Source: a virus. Taken from it: a stretch of 48,142 nucleotides of DNA. Shown piece after piece: positions 26,101-33,544 of the stretch. Where the stretch lies: IMG/VR virus record IMGVR_UViG_3300042922_001026, positions 1 to 48,142 of that record. One strand, given 5' to 3'. Each line of letters begins with the position of its first letter. The first letter of the stretch is position 1. The translations under genes were made by a program, and so were the position numbers. The notes beneath the pieces were generated by a model, which saw only the letters and a program-made list of their open reading frames with translations, was not told the DNA's origin and did not search any database.

Positions 26101-27677
26101 GCTGCCAGCCGCTCGAAGTCGCCGAGCATCTTCCGCAGGTACGCGACCCCCCGGGTGCCGTCGTAGCTCTTGCGCAGCGCCTGGTAGCGCTGGTCGGCCT
26201 GCGCGAGCACGTCGCCCATCATGGTGTCCTCCACGATGAGCCGCCAGTAGGTGACCTGGTGGATGCGGGACGCGCGGTGGATGCGGTCCTCGGTCTGCTC
26301 CATCTTGTCCGGGTCGTGCACCACGTCGGTGAACACCATGTCGTCGGCGGCGTCCAGGTTGATCGACGTGCCGATGTGGCCGGAGAACAGCAGCAGCCGC
26401 AGGTCGCCGCGCTGGAACCGTTCCTCGATCGCGAGCTTCTCGTGCAGCGGGGTGTCGCCGGACAGGATCGGGACGTCACCGAACCCGAGCGCTTTCAGCT
26501 CGTCCTTCAGCCAGGCGAGCACCTCGGTGAAGTAGCTGGTGATGATGACCTTCCCGAGGTCGGGGTTCAGGTTCTTCTCGTGGTGGCCGCGGGCCTCCAG
26601 GAAGTCTTCGATCCACCCGAGCACGGGGGAAGCGTCGGTGCCGGCGCGGCGGGCCCGCCATGGCCGGTTGTCGTACCGGTCCCACGTGCAGATCGACATC
26701 TGCCGGCCGTGCACGTACGCCGCCAAGCGGGCCGCGTCTGGGTCGAGTTCCTCGGCGGCGATCTTCGCCTCCAGCTCGGCGGCGAACGCCTCCTGCTGCT
26801 CGACCATGGCCGGGGTGATGGGCAGCAGAATCGCGCCCCCGTCGCCCGCCCACTGCTTCTCCGGCAGCCCGGCGTGCATCTCCGCCTTCGTGCGGCGCAG
26901 CATGTGCTGACGCTCGAACGCCGTCCACAGGGCCTCGTTCAGCGGGCCGCCGACATGCCAGTTGCCGTCGTCATCGAACCAGGTGCGCAGGTTGTGCCGC
27001 TCCCAGTTCCGATAGTTGCGGTACTGCTCACGCATCAGGAACTTCCAGTGCCCGTACCGGTTCTCGAACTTGCCGCGGTCGGGGGTTCCGGTCATCGACA
27101 GGCGCAGCCCGTTCGGCACACCCTGCACCTGGGTGAGGCCCCGCCAGAACTGGGTCATCTTCGTGATGTCGTCCTCTTTCGTAGGCAGCACCAGGTGTGC
27201 TTCGTCGATGACGATGGCGTCGTACACCACCGACCACAGGTTCGTCATCTTCGGCGGCCCCGTGGGTGGCCAGCGCAGCCCGTCGAAGTTCACGATCACG
27301 ATCAGCGGCAGTTCGAGCCGGGCCGCCTCGGCGATCTTCTGCGCCAGGTAGTCGTTGCGTTCGGCGACGGACGGCGGCGTCTTCCGCTTCCGGCCCAGCG
27401 CTCCGGTGAGGTCGGCGACCACGACGGCGTACTGCGAGGTGATACGGCGTTCGACCTCCAGCGCCCAGGTCAGCTGGCACGCCGTCTTCGGCGCGGTGAC
27501 GAGGATCGCGGATGGCCGCTCCAGCAGGCCGTCCAGCTGCCAGGCGAACATGACCTGCGCGGTCTTGCCCGCGCCGGGGTGGTCGGCGACGACGAGGCGA
27601 CGCTGTTCGCACATGCGCAGCGCGCCGGCGACCTGCAGCGGCCACAGCCCGTTGGGGAACGTGGAGACGATGCTCAT
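26097..27677 (-). CDS. SNF2-type SF2 DNA helicase/translocase, 526 aa
   Basis: The motifs are complete: Walker A HPGAGKT (33-39), DEAH box (158-161), motif III SMTGTP (194-199) and motif VI QTEDRIHRASRIHQ (461-474), in two RecA-like domains split near 240-370. The Gln-Arg-His-Arg-Gln arrangement of motif VI is that of the SNF2/Rad54 group. It probably moves on double-stranded DNA during replication or recombination. An 8-codon leader peptide ends in an ATGA overlap with this start. Confidence 0.92.
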   Translation of the reverse strand: MSIVSTFPNGLWPLQVAGALRMCEQRRLVVADHPGAGKTAQVMFAWQLDGLLERPSAILVTAPKTACQLTWALEVERRITSQYAVVVADLTGALGRKRKTPPSVAERNDYLAQKIAEAARLELPLIVIVNFDGLRWPPTGPPKMTNLWSVVYDAIVIDEAHLVLPTKEDDITKMTQFWRGLTQVQGVPNGLRLSMTGTPDRGKFENRYGHWKFLMREQYRNYRNWERHNLRTWFDDDGNWHVGGPLNEALWTAFERQHMLRRTKAEMHAGLPEKQWAGDGGAILLPITPAMVEQQEAFAAELEAKIAAEELDPDAARLAAYVHGRQMSICTWDRYDNRPWRARRAGTDASPVLGWIEDFLEARGHHEKNLNPDLGKVIITSYFTEVLAWLKDELKALGFGDVPILSGDTPLHEKLAIEERFQRGDLRLLLFSGHIGTSINLDAADDMVFTDVVHDPDKMEQTEDRIHRASRIHQVTYWRLIVEDTMMGDVLAQADQRYQALRKSYDGTRGVAYLRKMLGDFERLAA

Positions 27678-27700
27678 CGAGCACCTTGGTTCTGAGCCAT
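27674..27700 (-). CDS. Eight-residue leader peptide (MAQNQGAR) before the helicase
   Basis: A GAGAGGAG sequence lies about 10 bases before this ATG. The peptide stop overlaps the helicase start as ATGA, and the helicase itself has no separate ribosome site. The short frame probably loads ribosomes for the helicase or tunes its translation. It is too short to judge by composition. Confidence 0.45.
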   Translation of the reverse strand: MAQNQGAR

Positions 27701-27712
27701 GGGATGTGACTC

Positions 27713-27721
27713 CTCTCTGAG
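27713..27721 (-). promoter_or_regulatory. Start-associated sequence, variant CTCAGAGAG
   Basis: It ends 12 bases before the ATG of the eight-residue leader peptide, with the ribosome site GGAG immediately following. Confidence 0.5.
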
Positions 27722-27738
27722 ATAGCGTGTGGCATGGG

Positions 27739-27783
27739 CAGTCCGCCCCCGTGCACTTCGGGTGGTGTGTCGGGGGCGGACTG
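27739..27783. terminator. Perfect 13-bp hairpin upstream of the helicase
   Basis: CAGTCCGCCCCCG (27739-27751) pairs with 27771-27783 around a 19-base loop. With the next hairpin it fills the 175-base gap between the helicase leader and the 144-aa gene. It has no T-run in either direction, so it may be a terminator or attenuator. Confidence 0.55.
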
Positions 27784-27790
27784 ATTGGGG

Positions 27791-27864
27791 CCCGGGGTGG
27801 GTCACTCTGGGTGATGTTGGAACACGACCTCCAGATCAGCCACGCTCCCCACCCCGGGGGTCTT
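27791..27864. terminator. Large hairpin followed by TCTTTT on the plus strand
   Basis: CCCGGGGTGGG (27791-27801) pairs with 27848-27858, and GGTCTTTT follows on the plus strand. The classical orientation would stop plus-strand (antisense) transcription. On the minus strand it lies just past the 144-aa gene. Confidence 0.55.
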
Positions 27865-27875
27865 TTCGGCGTCGC

Positions 27876-28310
27876 TCACTTGAACAGCGCCCGTCGGGTC
27901 TCGGTGGTGGTGTACGCCCACTCGTTGCCGGGGATGTCGGGGAAGCGCGACTTGATCGCCTTCTGATCGAGGATGCGGGAGCTGGAACGCTTGTTCGTGA
28001 ACACGAGCGCGTTGTTGACCTTCAGCTCTTCGGCGTCGCCGAGCACGTCACGGAGGGTGTCCTTGATCTGCTCACGCTCGGCGTTGGCGGCCTTCGCGAT
28101 CTTGTCCAGCTCGTCGGCGCGGGCGGTGAGCTCGTTGACGACGATCGCCTTCTGCCCGGTCAGGTCGACGACGGTCGGGTCGTCGGTCGGCTCGGCGATG
28201 CCGAGCAGCTTGCGGGCCTCGTCGGTCTGCTCGGCGACGTTGAACACGGCGAGCTGGGCGATGATCTGCTGCGCCGCTTCGGCGGGCGTGAGGGCCTTGT
28301 GCTGGGCCAT
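27876..28310 (-). CDS. Coiled-coil protein, 144 aa, unknown (first gene after a strong promoter)
   Basis: A helical N-terminus (about 8-40), a coiled coil with KIAKAANAEREQIKD (near 70-84), then a beta-like C-terminal part with TNKRSSSRILDQKAIK and FPDIPG, ending TTTETRRALFK. This plan recurs in small phage proteins placed beside recombination nucleases, but I cannot name the family. It follows the near-consensus promoter at 28337-28379 and a CTCAGAGAA leader, and heads the replication/recombination region. Confidence 0.75.
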   Translation of the reverse strand: MAQHKALTPAEAAQQIIAQLAVFNVAEQTDEARKLLGIAEPTDDPTVVDLTGQKAIVVNELTARADELDKIAKAANAEREQIKDTLRDVLGDAEELKVNNALVFTNKRSSSRILDQKAIKSRFPDIPGNEWAYTTTETRRALFK

Positions 28311-28320
28311 GGTTACTCCA

Positions 28321-28329
28321 TTCTCTGAG
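28321..28329 (-). promoter_or_regulatory. Start-associated sequence CTCAGAGAA
   Basis: Exact copy ending 10 bases before the ATG of the 144-aa gene, followed by TGGAG. Confidence 0.6.
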
Positions 28330-28336
28330 GGGTGAA

Positions 28337-28379
28337 ACTGTATGACACGATTGTATGACAGGTATCAGCAAGCTGTCAA
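28337..28379 (-). promoter_or_regulatory. Near-consensus promoter of the replication region
   Basis: On the minus strand TTGACA (379-374), an 18-base spacer and TACAAT (355-350) form the best promoter in the window. TACAAT lies in CCTGTCATACAAT. A second, shorter TGTCATACAGT follows 13 bases downstream (347-337), so the site has a tandem motif, possibly two -10 boxes or an operator pair. Confidence 0.75.
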
Positions 28380-28651
28380 GCGTACCCCTTCGCTTTCAGG
28401 TCCGCCCGCAGCTCAGCATCCAGCATGCCACCCACACCAGGCGCGACGAACGCGATCCAGTCGAGCACCTTCGCCGGGTCATGCACGACCCCGGCCTTCA
28501 GCACCCGGTACGCGCCCCGCTTGCCCGCGATGGGGTGCCGCAGCTCGACCTGCACCCCCTCGGGATGCTCGGCCACATGCACGAGCACGGAGTGCCCGCC
28601 CTGGCCGACCTGCACCATCGGCGGCACCTGCATCAGCGCGAGTTCATCCAT
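28376..28651 (-). CDS. Small protein, 91 aa, unknown
   Basis: Starts MDELALM and has a beta-rich middle (GHSVLVHVAEHPEGVQVELRH in part) and a helical end (MLDAELRADLKAKG). The start overlaps the upstream gene by 8 bases with a weak ribosome site. It ends within the promoter at 28337-28379, so it is the last gene of the early cluster. No family recognised. Confidence 0.65.
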   Translation of the reverse strand: MDELALMQVPPMVQVGQGGHSVLVHVAEHPEGVQVELRHPIAGKRGAYRVLKAGVVHDPAKVLDWIAFVAPGVGGMLDAELRADLKAKGYA

Positions 28652-28994
28652 ACTGCACCCCCCGTGCTTCGGCCAGCTCGGCGAGAATCGCCGCCACCGC
28701 CTGCGACGGGGACAGCACCTGCCGGATGTCGGCCTCCAGGATGCGTAGCAGCGGGTCGATCTCGATCCGCTCCGCCGCATGCCCCGGCCACGAGGCGATC
28801 ACGGCGGACTCGCCGGGAAGGTTCGATGGGACGATCTGGATCGTATACTGCGGGCGACGCACGAGTGTGAAGGTGTACGGGCCGCGGTTCGGCGCGACAC
28901 CCGGGACCTGGAAGTCCTGAAAACCAAGTGCGGCGAGGCCGACCGCCAGTGAATGAGGCAGAGGGAGACGGACCGATCCAGTGACGCGCCCCAT
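28644..28994 (-). CDS. Small protein, 116 aa, unknown
   Basis: Begins MGRVTGSVRLPLPHS and is beta-rich to about residue 75, with YTFTLVRRPQYTIQIV. It ends in a helix (LLRILEADIRQVLSPSQA). The chosen ATG lies one base after the upstream stop, and an earlier GTG in the same frame is less likely. It may be a nucleotide or nucleic-acid binding fold, but no motif proves it. Confidence 0.6.
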   Translation of the reverse strand: MGRVTGSVRLPLPHSLAVGLAALGFQDFQVPGVAPNRGPYTFTLVRRPQYTIQIVPSNLPGESAVIASWPGHAAERIEIDPLLRILEADIRQVLSPSQAVAAILAELAEARGVQYG

Positions 28995-28995
28995 G

Positions 28996-29142
28996 TCACT
29001 CGGCCCCACTCACGTCAGGTTTCGGGCCGACGAGCCGCCGCCACCATGGGGCGTGCTTGGAGACGGGCTCGCCGCACCGGAGACACCGCCAGTCCCAGTA
29101 GATCGGGCCGGGCTCCGGCTGGTGCATGATGTCACGATCCAT
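28996..29142 (-). CDS. Small CxxC protein, 48 aa
   Basis: Residues IYWDWRCLRCGEPV show one zinc-type Cys pair (C20, C23). The ATG overlaps the upstream stop by 11 bases, and a second in-frame ATG at 29127 would give 43 residues. Tight packing with neighbours in the same direction supports it as a gene. Confidence 0.5.
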   Translation of the reverse strand: MDRDIMHQPEPGPIYWDWRCLRCGEPVSKHAPWWRRLVGPKPDVSGAE

Positions 29143-29308
29143 CGCTCAACCTCGAATCGTCGGATTCTGGGTCGTTCCAACTCCACCGAATTCCGGTACG
29201 CCTGTCGTGGTGCAAGCCCAGGTGGCCGGGTTCGCGGTCGCAGTTCAGTGCAGCCTCGCCAGTTGCCAGGAACCTCACGACGGCGTACTCCCGGCAACGC
29301 GCCGTCAT
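29132..29308 (-). CDS. Small Cys/His protein, 58 aa
   Basis: Begins MTARCREYAVV and contains CDREPGHLGLHHDRR (about 23-37), a C...C..H..H pattern common in small actinophage zinc-binding proteins. ATGA overlap with the upstream gene. Function unknown. Confidence 0.6.
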   Translation of the reverse strand: MTARCREYAVVRFLATGEAALNCDREPGHLGLHHDRRTGIRWSWNDPESDDSRLSDGS

Positions 29309-29538
29309 CGCTCTGCCCCTGACCCGTGCGTTTCCGGGTGACGCTCCCAATGGTCCTCGCCCATCACGAGGCAGTCCTCGCAGTAGTCCTGCCCGTCGAT
29401 GCGCATCCAGCCGCACGCCTCGGCGCGCATGAGGGCGTCGGCCTCCTCGGACCATGCGGCGTAGTCGTCGCCCTCGGTGGACTTCTCACCGCAGCAGTCG
29501 CACGTCAGCCAGTAGTAAGGCTTGCTCTGCACGCTCAT
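29305..29538 (-). CDS. Zinc-ribbon protein, 77 aa
   Basis: CDCC (13-16) and YCEDC (52-56) provide two Cys pairs. A helix between them (YAAWSEEADALMRAEACGW) gives the usual ribbon-helix layout of small phage regulators. ATGA overlap with the upstream HTH gene. Confidence 0.7.
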   Translation of the reverse strand: MSVQSKPYYWLTCDCCGEKSTEGDDYAAWSEEADALMRAEACGWMRIDGQDYCEDCLVMGEDHWERHPETHGSGAER

Positions 29539-30107
29539 CGTTCGTCCTCTCGTCCTGAAACTGTCGATACTGGGTTGACGTGGCCCCGCAGCGGCATGCT
29601 CAGCACGTCGGCGAGGTGGTACTCCACACCACGGCCCAGCGGGCGCACCCGCACGGCCGGGTTCAGCAGCCCGTCGACCCGGTTCTTGCGGAGCAGGGCA
29701 CGGGAATGGTGGTAGAAGGGGCTCAGCCGGGCCGCGAGCGACTCATCGACCCAGACGTCGACAGCTTCCGCCTCGGTAGCCGCCTGCTCGACGGTCACCA
29801 GGTCGAGCTGCAGCCGGCGCACCAGCGGCAGCCGGTTCCAGTTGGCCGTCAGCCCCGTCTGCTCCGCGAACGTGAGCACGTCGTTCGCGGACAGCCGGAT
29901 CGCCTCGTTCAGCAGCCCGGGCGGTTTCACGGCGGGCAGCTGCACCCGAGCCTCACCGACCAGGCGGCCACTGCGCACCCAGCTCCACACCGTGGAATGG
30001 GACACACCGAACGCGGCGGCCACGTCGGCCATGCCGAGCCGGTACTGCGCCGCGGTGGCTACCAGCTCGGGCGACGCCCCAGCTGGGACAGTGATGGGTT
30101 GGACCAT
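29535..30107 (-). CDS. Helix-turn-helix DNA-binding protein, 190 aa
   Basis: Residues about 22-50 (YRLGMADVAAAFGVSHSTVWSWVRSGRL) form a MerR/excisionase-like winged HTH: start helix, turn at GVS, recognition helix STVWSWVRSG. The C-terminal 130 residues are unlike known domains and contain a second Ser/Arg-rich helix (YHHSRALLRKNRVDGLL). It could be a regulator or an origin/recombination-site binder. The start lies 3 bases after the upstream stop. Confidence 0.7.
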   Translation of the reverse strand: MVQPITVPAGASPELVATAAQYRLGMADVAAAFGVSHSTVWSWVRSGRLVGEARVQLPAVKPPGLLNEAIRLSANDVLTFAEQTGLTANWNRLPLVRRLQLDLVTVEQAATEAEAVDVWVDESLAARLSPFYHHSRALLRKNRVDGLLNPAVRVRPLGRGVEYHLADVLSMPLRGHVNPVSTVSGREDER

Positions 30108-30110
30108 GAT

Positions 30111-30467
30111 CTACTCCTCATCCTCAATCTCGAACTGAACACCGAACATCTCGGCCAGTAGCTGCAGGTTGATCATCCCGGCCGGGATGACCAGCGCCTG
30201 CGGGGTCGCTGGCTCGACACCGGTGACATGCTTGCGGGCTCCGTCGATCGCGGCTTGCCACGGCGTCACTCCACTCAGGACGGCCTGCTCGGCGCGCACC
30301 GTGTGCACGGCGTACCCGCCCGCCATCTCGTGGATGATGCACCAGTCCCCCTTGGGGTCGCGGCGCACCAGGATCGGGCACCCCGACGCGGTCATGGTCA
30401 TCGCGACCCGGTCGGTGTCGAGCAGGTGGTTGCCGTCCTCGTCGACCTCGCTGGTGAAGACGGTCAT
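30111..30467 (-). CDS. Small acidic protein, 118 aa, unknown
   Basis: Begins MTVFTSEVDEDG and ends with an acidic tail (FEIEDEE). A beta hairpin-like part (CPILVRRDPKGDWCIIHEM) precedes a helix (TPWQAAIDGARKHV). The start overlaps the 59-aa gene as ATGA. No family recognised. Confidence 0.65.
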   Translation of the reverse strand: MTVFTSEVDEDGNHLLDTDRVAMTMTASGCPILVRRDPKGDWCIIHEMAGGYAVHTVRAEQAVLSGVTPWQAAIDGARKHVTGVEPATPQALVIPAGMINLQLLAEMFGVQFEIEDEE

Positions 30468-30643
30468 GACCGCACCTCCCCTGGGGGTTCGCCCACCTTG
30501 CAGATGTGATCGATGCACGACTGCCACGTGAGGTAGCGAGCTACCCGATTGCCCCGGAAGTACAGCGACCATCCGAGGTGTCGGCTCATCCGCCCGAGAT
30601 CGCGGTCGTATACCCGCTCTTTGCGGATTCGCCAGGCGCTCAT
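30464..30643 (-). CDS. Small basic protein, 59 aa, unknown
   Basis: Reads MSAWRIRKERVYDRDLGRMS to start and ends GEPPGEVRS, with Trp/Tyr/Arg-rich content and C43/C48. Both ends overlap neighbours as ATGA, which strongly supports the frame despite its size. Confidence 0.65.
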   Translation of the reverse strand: MSAWRIRKERVYDRDLGRMSRHLGWSLYFRGNRVARYLTWQSCIDHICKVGEPPGEVRS

Positions 30644-31203
30644 GACCGCACCTCACGAGCAGCAACCAGGGCGGCACGGGCCATCTCGCGCCAGACCTTC
30701 GCGCATTCGGCGCACTCGCATTTGTAGTCTGCGTCTTCGCCACCTGCGTATCGGCAACGGCTACCCAGGGCACACACGGACCCCCCGTGGGCGGACCACA
30801 TCGCGTGAGCGGCTGCCTCTTCCTCGGCGTCGGTCACCTCACGGGAACCGTGCGCCTCGGGCCACGGAACCTCGCGCCCCTCGCGCTTCGAGCACAGGTG
30901 GCAGTGCGACGGCCCGAGGTGGGGCACGCAGTCACATTCGATGTGCGCGACGTCTCGCGGGTCAGTCGGCTTACGGGACGCCTGCCGCTCTTCGAGTTCC
31001 CTGATCTGATCGATCAGGCCGAGTACCACGTCGGCGTGATCGTTCTCGCTGAGGTCGTCCCAGGCGCACATGTCGTCGAACATCTCGCGGTTCTCAATAC
31101 CGAGGAGACCGACGCCGCCACCCAGCTCCAACATCCGGGCGTAGGCCGCCGCTTGCTTCTCGGCGCGCACCCTCAGTTCGGCTCGTGTTTCCTCAGCGCT
31201 CAT
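30640..31203 (-). CDS. Cys-rich zinc-binding protein, 187 aa, unknown
   Basis: The N-terminal helix (about 5-70) contains AELRVRAEKQAAAYARMLELGG. The middle and C-terminal parts have many Cys/His: CDCVPHLGPSHCHLCSK (about 89-105), CALGSRC and CECAEC. Two zinc-ribbon units are likely. The start overlaps the upstream stop by one base (TGATG). Confidence 0.65.
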   Translation of the reverse strand: MSAEETRAELRVRAEKQAAAYARMLELGGGVGLLGIENREMFDDMCAWDDLSENDHADVVLGLIDQIRELEERQASRKPTDPRDVAHIECDCVPHLGPSHCHLCSKREGREVPWPEAHGSREVTDAEEEAAAHAMWSAHGGSVCALGSRCRYAGGEDADYKCECAECAKVWREMARAALVAAREVRS

Positions 31204-31856
31204 CAGCTCGCCCTCCGCATGTTCTCGTTCAGCCACTCAATGACCGCGACCACCGGGTACCGGATGGTGCGCGGGCTGGTCTTGTAGAAGGCCGGCCCGA
31301 TGCCCGCCTCCCGCCACTGCTGCAACGTCGCCACCGCCACCTGCAGCAGGCCGGCCAGCTGCGCCGGGGTGAGCCCCTGCAGCAGCCGCACCAGCTCCGC
31401 TTCGCCGAGCCCCACCTGCTGGGCCAGCTCCTGCCGCTTGCCCTCCAGCCAGGTTTCCACGTCGCCGATGGCCCGGGTCACGTTGTGCACGGTGAGCCCG
31501 AACCCGACCACCGCCCCCTCGGAACCGAGCTCGCGCACCGCCTCGAACAGGGCCAGGCGGCGGTGATGCAGGGCCGGGGAGGACGGCGATAGCGGGGTGC
31601 GTCGGAGCCGCTCCAGGAACTTCGCCTCCAAGGCGGCGTTGTTCGAGCGCTGCAGCTCCACCTGCCATTCCGGGTTCACGGTGAACAGCCCTTCGGCGAT
31701 GGCGAGCCCGAGCGCGGCGACCGTCTCCGAGTCGAGGAACTGCGGGCCCAGGTCGATGCTGCCGCCCGCGTTCGCGGGCACGAGGTTCCGCATCGTGACC
31801 GGCGGGAACGGGTAGTCCTCCGGCTCCAACGTGATCGGCGTCTCCTCGGCGCTCAC
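31203..31856 (-). CDS. Protein with C-terminal excisionase-type HTH, 217 aa
   Basis: The last 60 residues (LTPAQLAGLLQVAVATLQQW ... IRYPVVAVIEWLNENM) fit the HTH_17/AlpA-like fold used by excisionases and small regulators. The N-terminal part (about 1-150) is unrelated, with a helix FLERLRRTPLSP. The start is GTG in a GTGA overlap with the upstream stop. No integrase is present, so regulation or DNA bending is more likely than excision. Confidence 0.7.
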   Translation of the reverse strand: MSAEETPITLEPEDYPFPPVTMRNLVPANAGGSIDLGPQFLDSETVAALGLAIAEGLFTVNPEWQVELQRSNNAALEAKFLERLRRTPLSPSSPALHHRRLALFEAVRELGSEGAVVGFGLTVHNVTRAIGDVETWLEGKRQELAQQVGLGEAELVRLLQGLTPAQLAGLLQVAVATLQQWREAGIGPAFYKTSPRTIRYPVVAVIEWLNENMRRAS

Positions 31857-32239
31857 GGCTGCACCCCCTCGGACAGGACCTTGCCATCGTGCTGCAGCTC
31901 GCCGCGGATCTGATCGTCGTCCCACTGGTCGCGACCCCCCGTGTCCCGCCAGGGGTACACGCGATCCTCGTTGGTGCGCACGTAGGTACGCTCGGGGGCC
32001 ACGACCACCGCGCCCAGTCCAGTCGGGACCACGATCGGCTTCTCGTACGACACGGACAGGCCAGGGATGAGGCCATCGAACGCGGCGACGAAATTCTCCG
32101 GGGTGATGATCAGGGAGCTTCCCCTTCTCTGTGCCCCGTCGTTCCGTCGAGCCATCCAGATGTTGCCCGCCTGCGGCCCCTCGCCGGGGGATGTGGTCAG
32201 CTCCTGACCGAACTCGGCATTCACGATGCGCTCGACCAT
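31853..32239 (-). CDS. Hypothetical protein, 128 aa
   Basis: Mostly beta-strand in appearance with few Cys. A central SLIITPENFVAAFDGLIPG and a charged C-terminus (WRDTGGRDQWDDDQIRG) are its main features. The start lies 1 base after the upstream stop. No family recognised. Confidence 0.65.
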   Translation of the reverse strand: MVERIVNAEFGQELTTSPGEGPQAGNIWMARRNDGAQRRGSSLIITPENFVAAFDGLIPGLSVSYEKPIVVPTGLGAVVVAPERTYVRTNEDRVYPWRDTGGRDQWDDDQIRGELQHDGKVLSEGVQP

Positions 32240-32240
32240 C

Positions 32241-32498
32241 TCAGCACCCCGCCTTCGTGATGATGCAGGCCATCGGCTGCCACGGCGGCGGCGCCGGGTA
32301 CACCCGGAGCGGCTCCACGGCGGCGTTCGCCACCTGCCCGGGAAGGATGAACGCCATGTACGCGGCCAGCAGCAGGCAGCCGATCACCAGCACCCAGCTC
32401 AGCACCGCCAGCAGCAGCGCCATTCCAGCTGGGATCGGCCGGGGGGCCGGGTATTCGGGGTACGGGTCATGCGGGGTGGCGGTTTTGGTGGTGGTCAT
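32241..32498 (-). CDS. Single-span membrane protein, 85 aa
   Basis: After a Pro/Tyr-rich N-terminus (PYPEYPAPRPIPAG) a hydrophobic helix (about 26-50, ALLLAVLSWVLVIGCLLLAA) is followed by a Pro/Trp-rich tail ending ITKAGC. It starts in an ATGA overlap with the upstream gene. Function unknown. Confidence 0.65.
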   Translation of the reverse strand: MTTTKTATPHDPYPEYPAPRPIPAGMALLLAVLSWVLVIGCLLLAAYMAFILPGQVANAAVEPLRVYPAPPPWQPMACIITKAGC

Positions 32499-33052
32499 GG
32501 TGCGGTTTCTCCTTCGGTCTCTTCGGGGAGCAGGGTAGCGATGCGGTCGGCGATCTGCTGTGCTTCGTTGCGATACACGAATCCGACACCCAGGATGCGG
32601 TGCCACTCTTCCAGCAGCGCCCGCGGCACGGCGACGGTGTCGGGGGTGAGTAGGTCGGCGAGGGTGGCGGCCTCCACATCGGACATGATCAGATGCGCGG
32701 CGGTGACCTGCTCGTCGTCATTGTTCGCGGCTTCCGCGTCAGGGTCGAACACTTCGAGCCCCACCCAGCTTCCACCCGCGTCCACGAACCGGGACACCTC
32801 GTAGTCCCCGGCATGCGCGATTGGCACGCGGGCGTTCGCGGCGACGAGCTCGCGCAGCGTGTCGACCAGGTCGGACACGGTGAGGTCGGTGTCTGCCACG
32901 TCAGGGTTGGGATGGTGCACCCAGGCGATGATGTCGGGCAGGATGCGGCGCTGCCTGGACGGCTTCTCCTCGGTAGCGTACGCCTCCAGGAAAGCGTGCA
33001 CGCGACGCGCCGGTGCGGGCAGCAGGTCAAGGTCAATGGTCTGCCAAGTCAT
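32495..33052 (-). CDS. Hypothetical protein, 185 aa
   Basis: Acidic and mixed alpha/beta. Residues about 30-75 are charged and basic-to-acidic (EEKPSRQRRILPDIIAW), and the C-terminus has helices with DTVAVPRALLEEWHRIL. ATGA coupling to the next gene; 7 bases from the previous. No family recognised. Confidence 0.65.
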   Translation of the reverse strand: MTWQTIDLDLLPAPARRVHAFLEAYATEEKPSRQRRILPDIIAWVHHPNPDVADTDLTVSDLVDTLRELVAANARVPIAHAGDYEVSRFVDAGGSWVGLEVFDPDAEAANNDDEQVTAAHLIMSDVEAATLADLLTPDTVAVPRALLEEWHRILGVGFVYRNEAQQIADRIATLLPEETEGETAP

Positions 33053-33059
33053 GGTTGCA

Positions 33060-33497
33060 TCAGCTCCAGTCAGCGACGAGCGTGTGCTGGTCGCGGCCTG
33101 TTGTGCGGTGCTCGACCGGCACGGGCGGTTTGGTCCAGTCGACGAACCGGGGCGTGACCGTGTCGGATTCGAGGATGCGCAGCACCGCCTGCGTGAGCGT
33201 CTCGTCGCTGCGGACGTCGGCGAGCACTGCGGACCCGTACACGCGATTCGGGTGCACCGGGATGGTCAGGCTTGGCGGTTCACCGAGCAACGGGAACCCA
33301 CCTTCGCTGACGATCACGATGCCGGGCAGGTCGGCCTTTGTGACGGTGAAGTAGCCAACCTCGCGATTGGTCCAAGCGCGGTTCCATCCGGGGATGCTGA
33401 CCTGCACCGTGCATCCGGCGTCGACCAGTTCACGGGCGAGGTCACGCAGTGACGGTGCGAGCGCTGCGAGTGTGCATGTGGCAGTGGGTGTGTCCAT
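33060..33497 (-). CDS. Hypothetical protein, 145 aa
   Basis: Start MDTPTATCTLAAL chosen because it follows a CTCAGAGAA leader with GGAG; upstream in-frame residues are Arg/Pro-rich. Helix SLRDLARELVDAG (about 16-28) then beta strands. No family recognised. Confidence 0.65.
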   Translation of the reverse strand: MDTPTATCTLAALAPSLRDLARELVDAGCTVQVSIPGWNRAWTNREVGYFTVTKADLPGIVIVSEGGFPLLGEPPSLTIPVHPNRVYGSAVLADVRSDETLTQAVLRILESDTVTPRFVDWTKPPVPVEHRTTGRDQHTLVADWS

Positions 33498-33512
33498 GGT
33501 CCGGTACTCCGA

Positions 33513-33521
33513 TTCTCTGAG
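33513..33521 (-). promoter_or_regulatory. Start-associated sequence CTCAGAGAA with ACCGACC block
   Basis: Exact copy, 15 bases before the ATG of the 145-aa gene. ACCGACCCA precedes it, as in neighbouring leaders. Confidence 0.6.
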
Positions 33522-33544
33522 TGGGTCGGTGGGTGTGGGTCTAG

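Noticed and set aside
31203-31856. Excisionase function for the HTH protein
   Set aside because: Without an integrase, the fold supports only a DNA-binding call.
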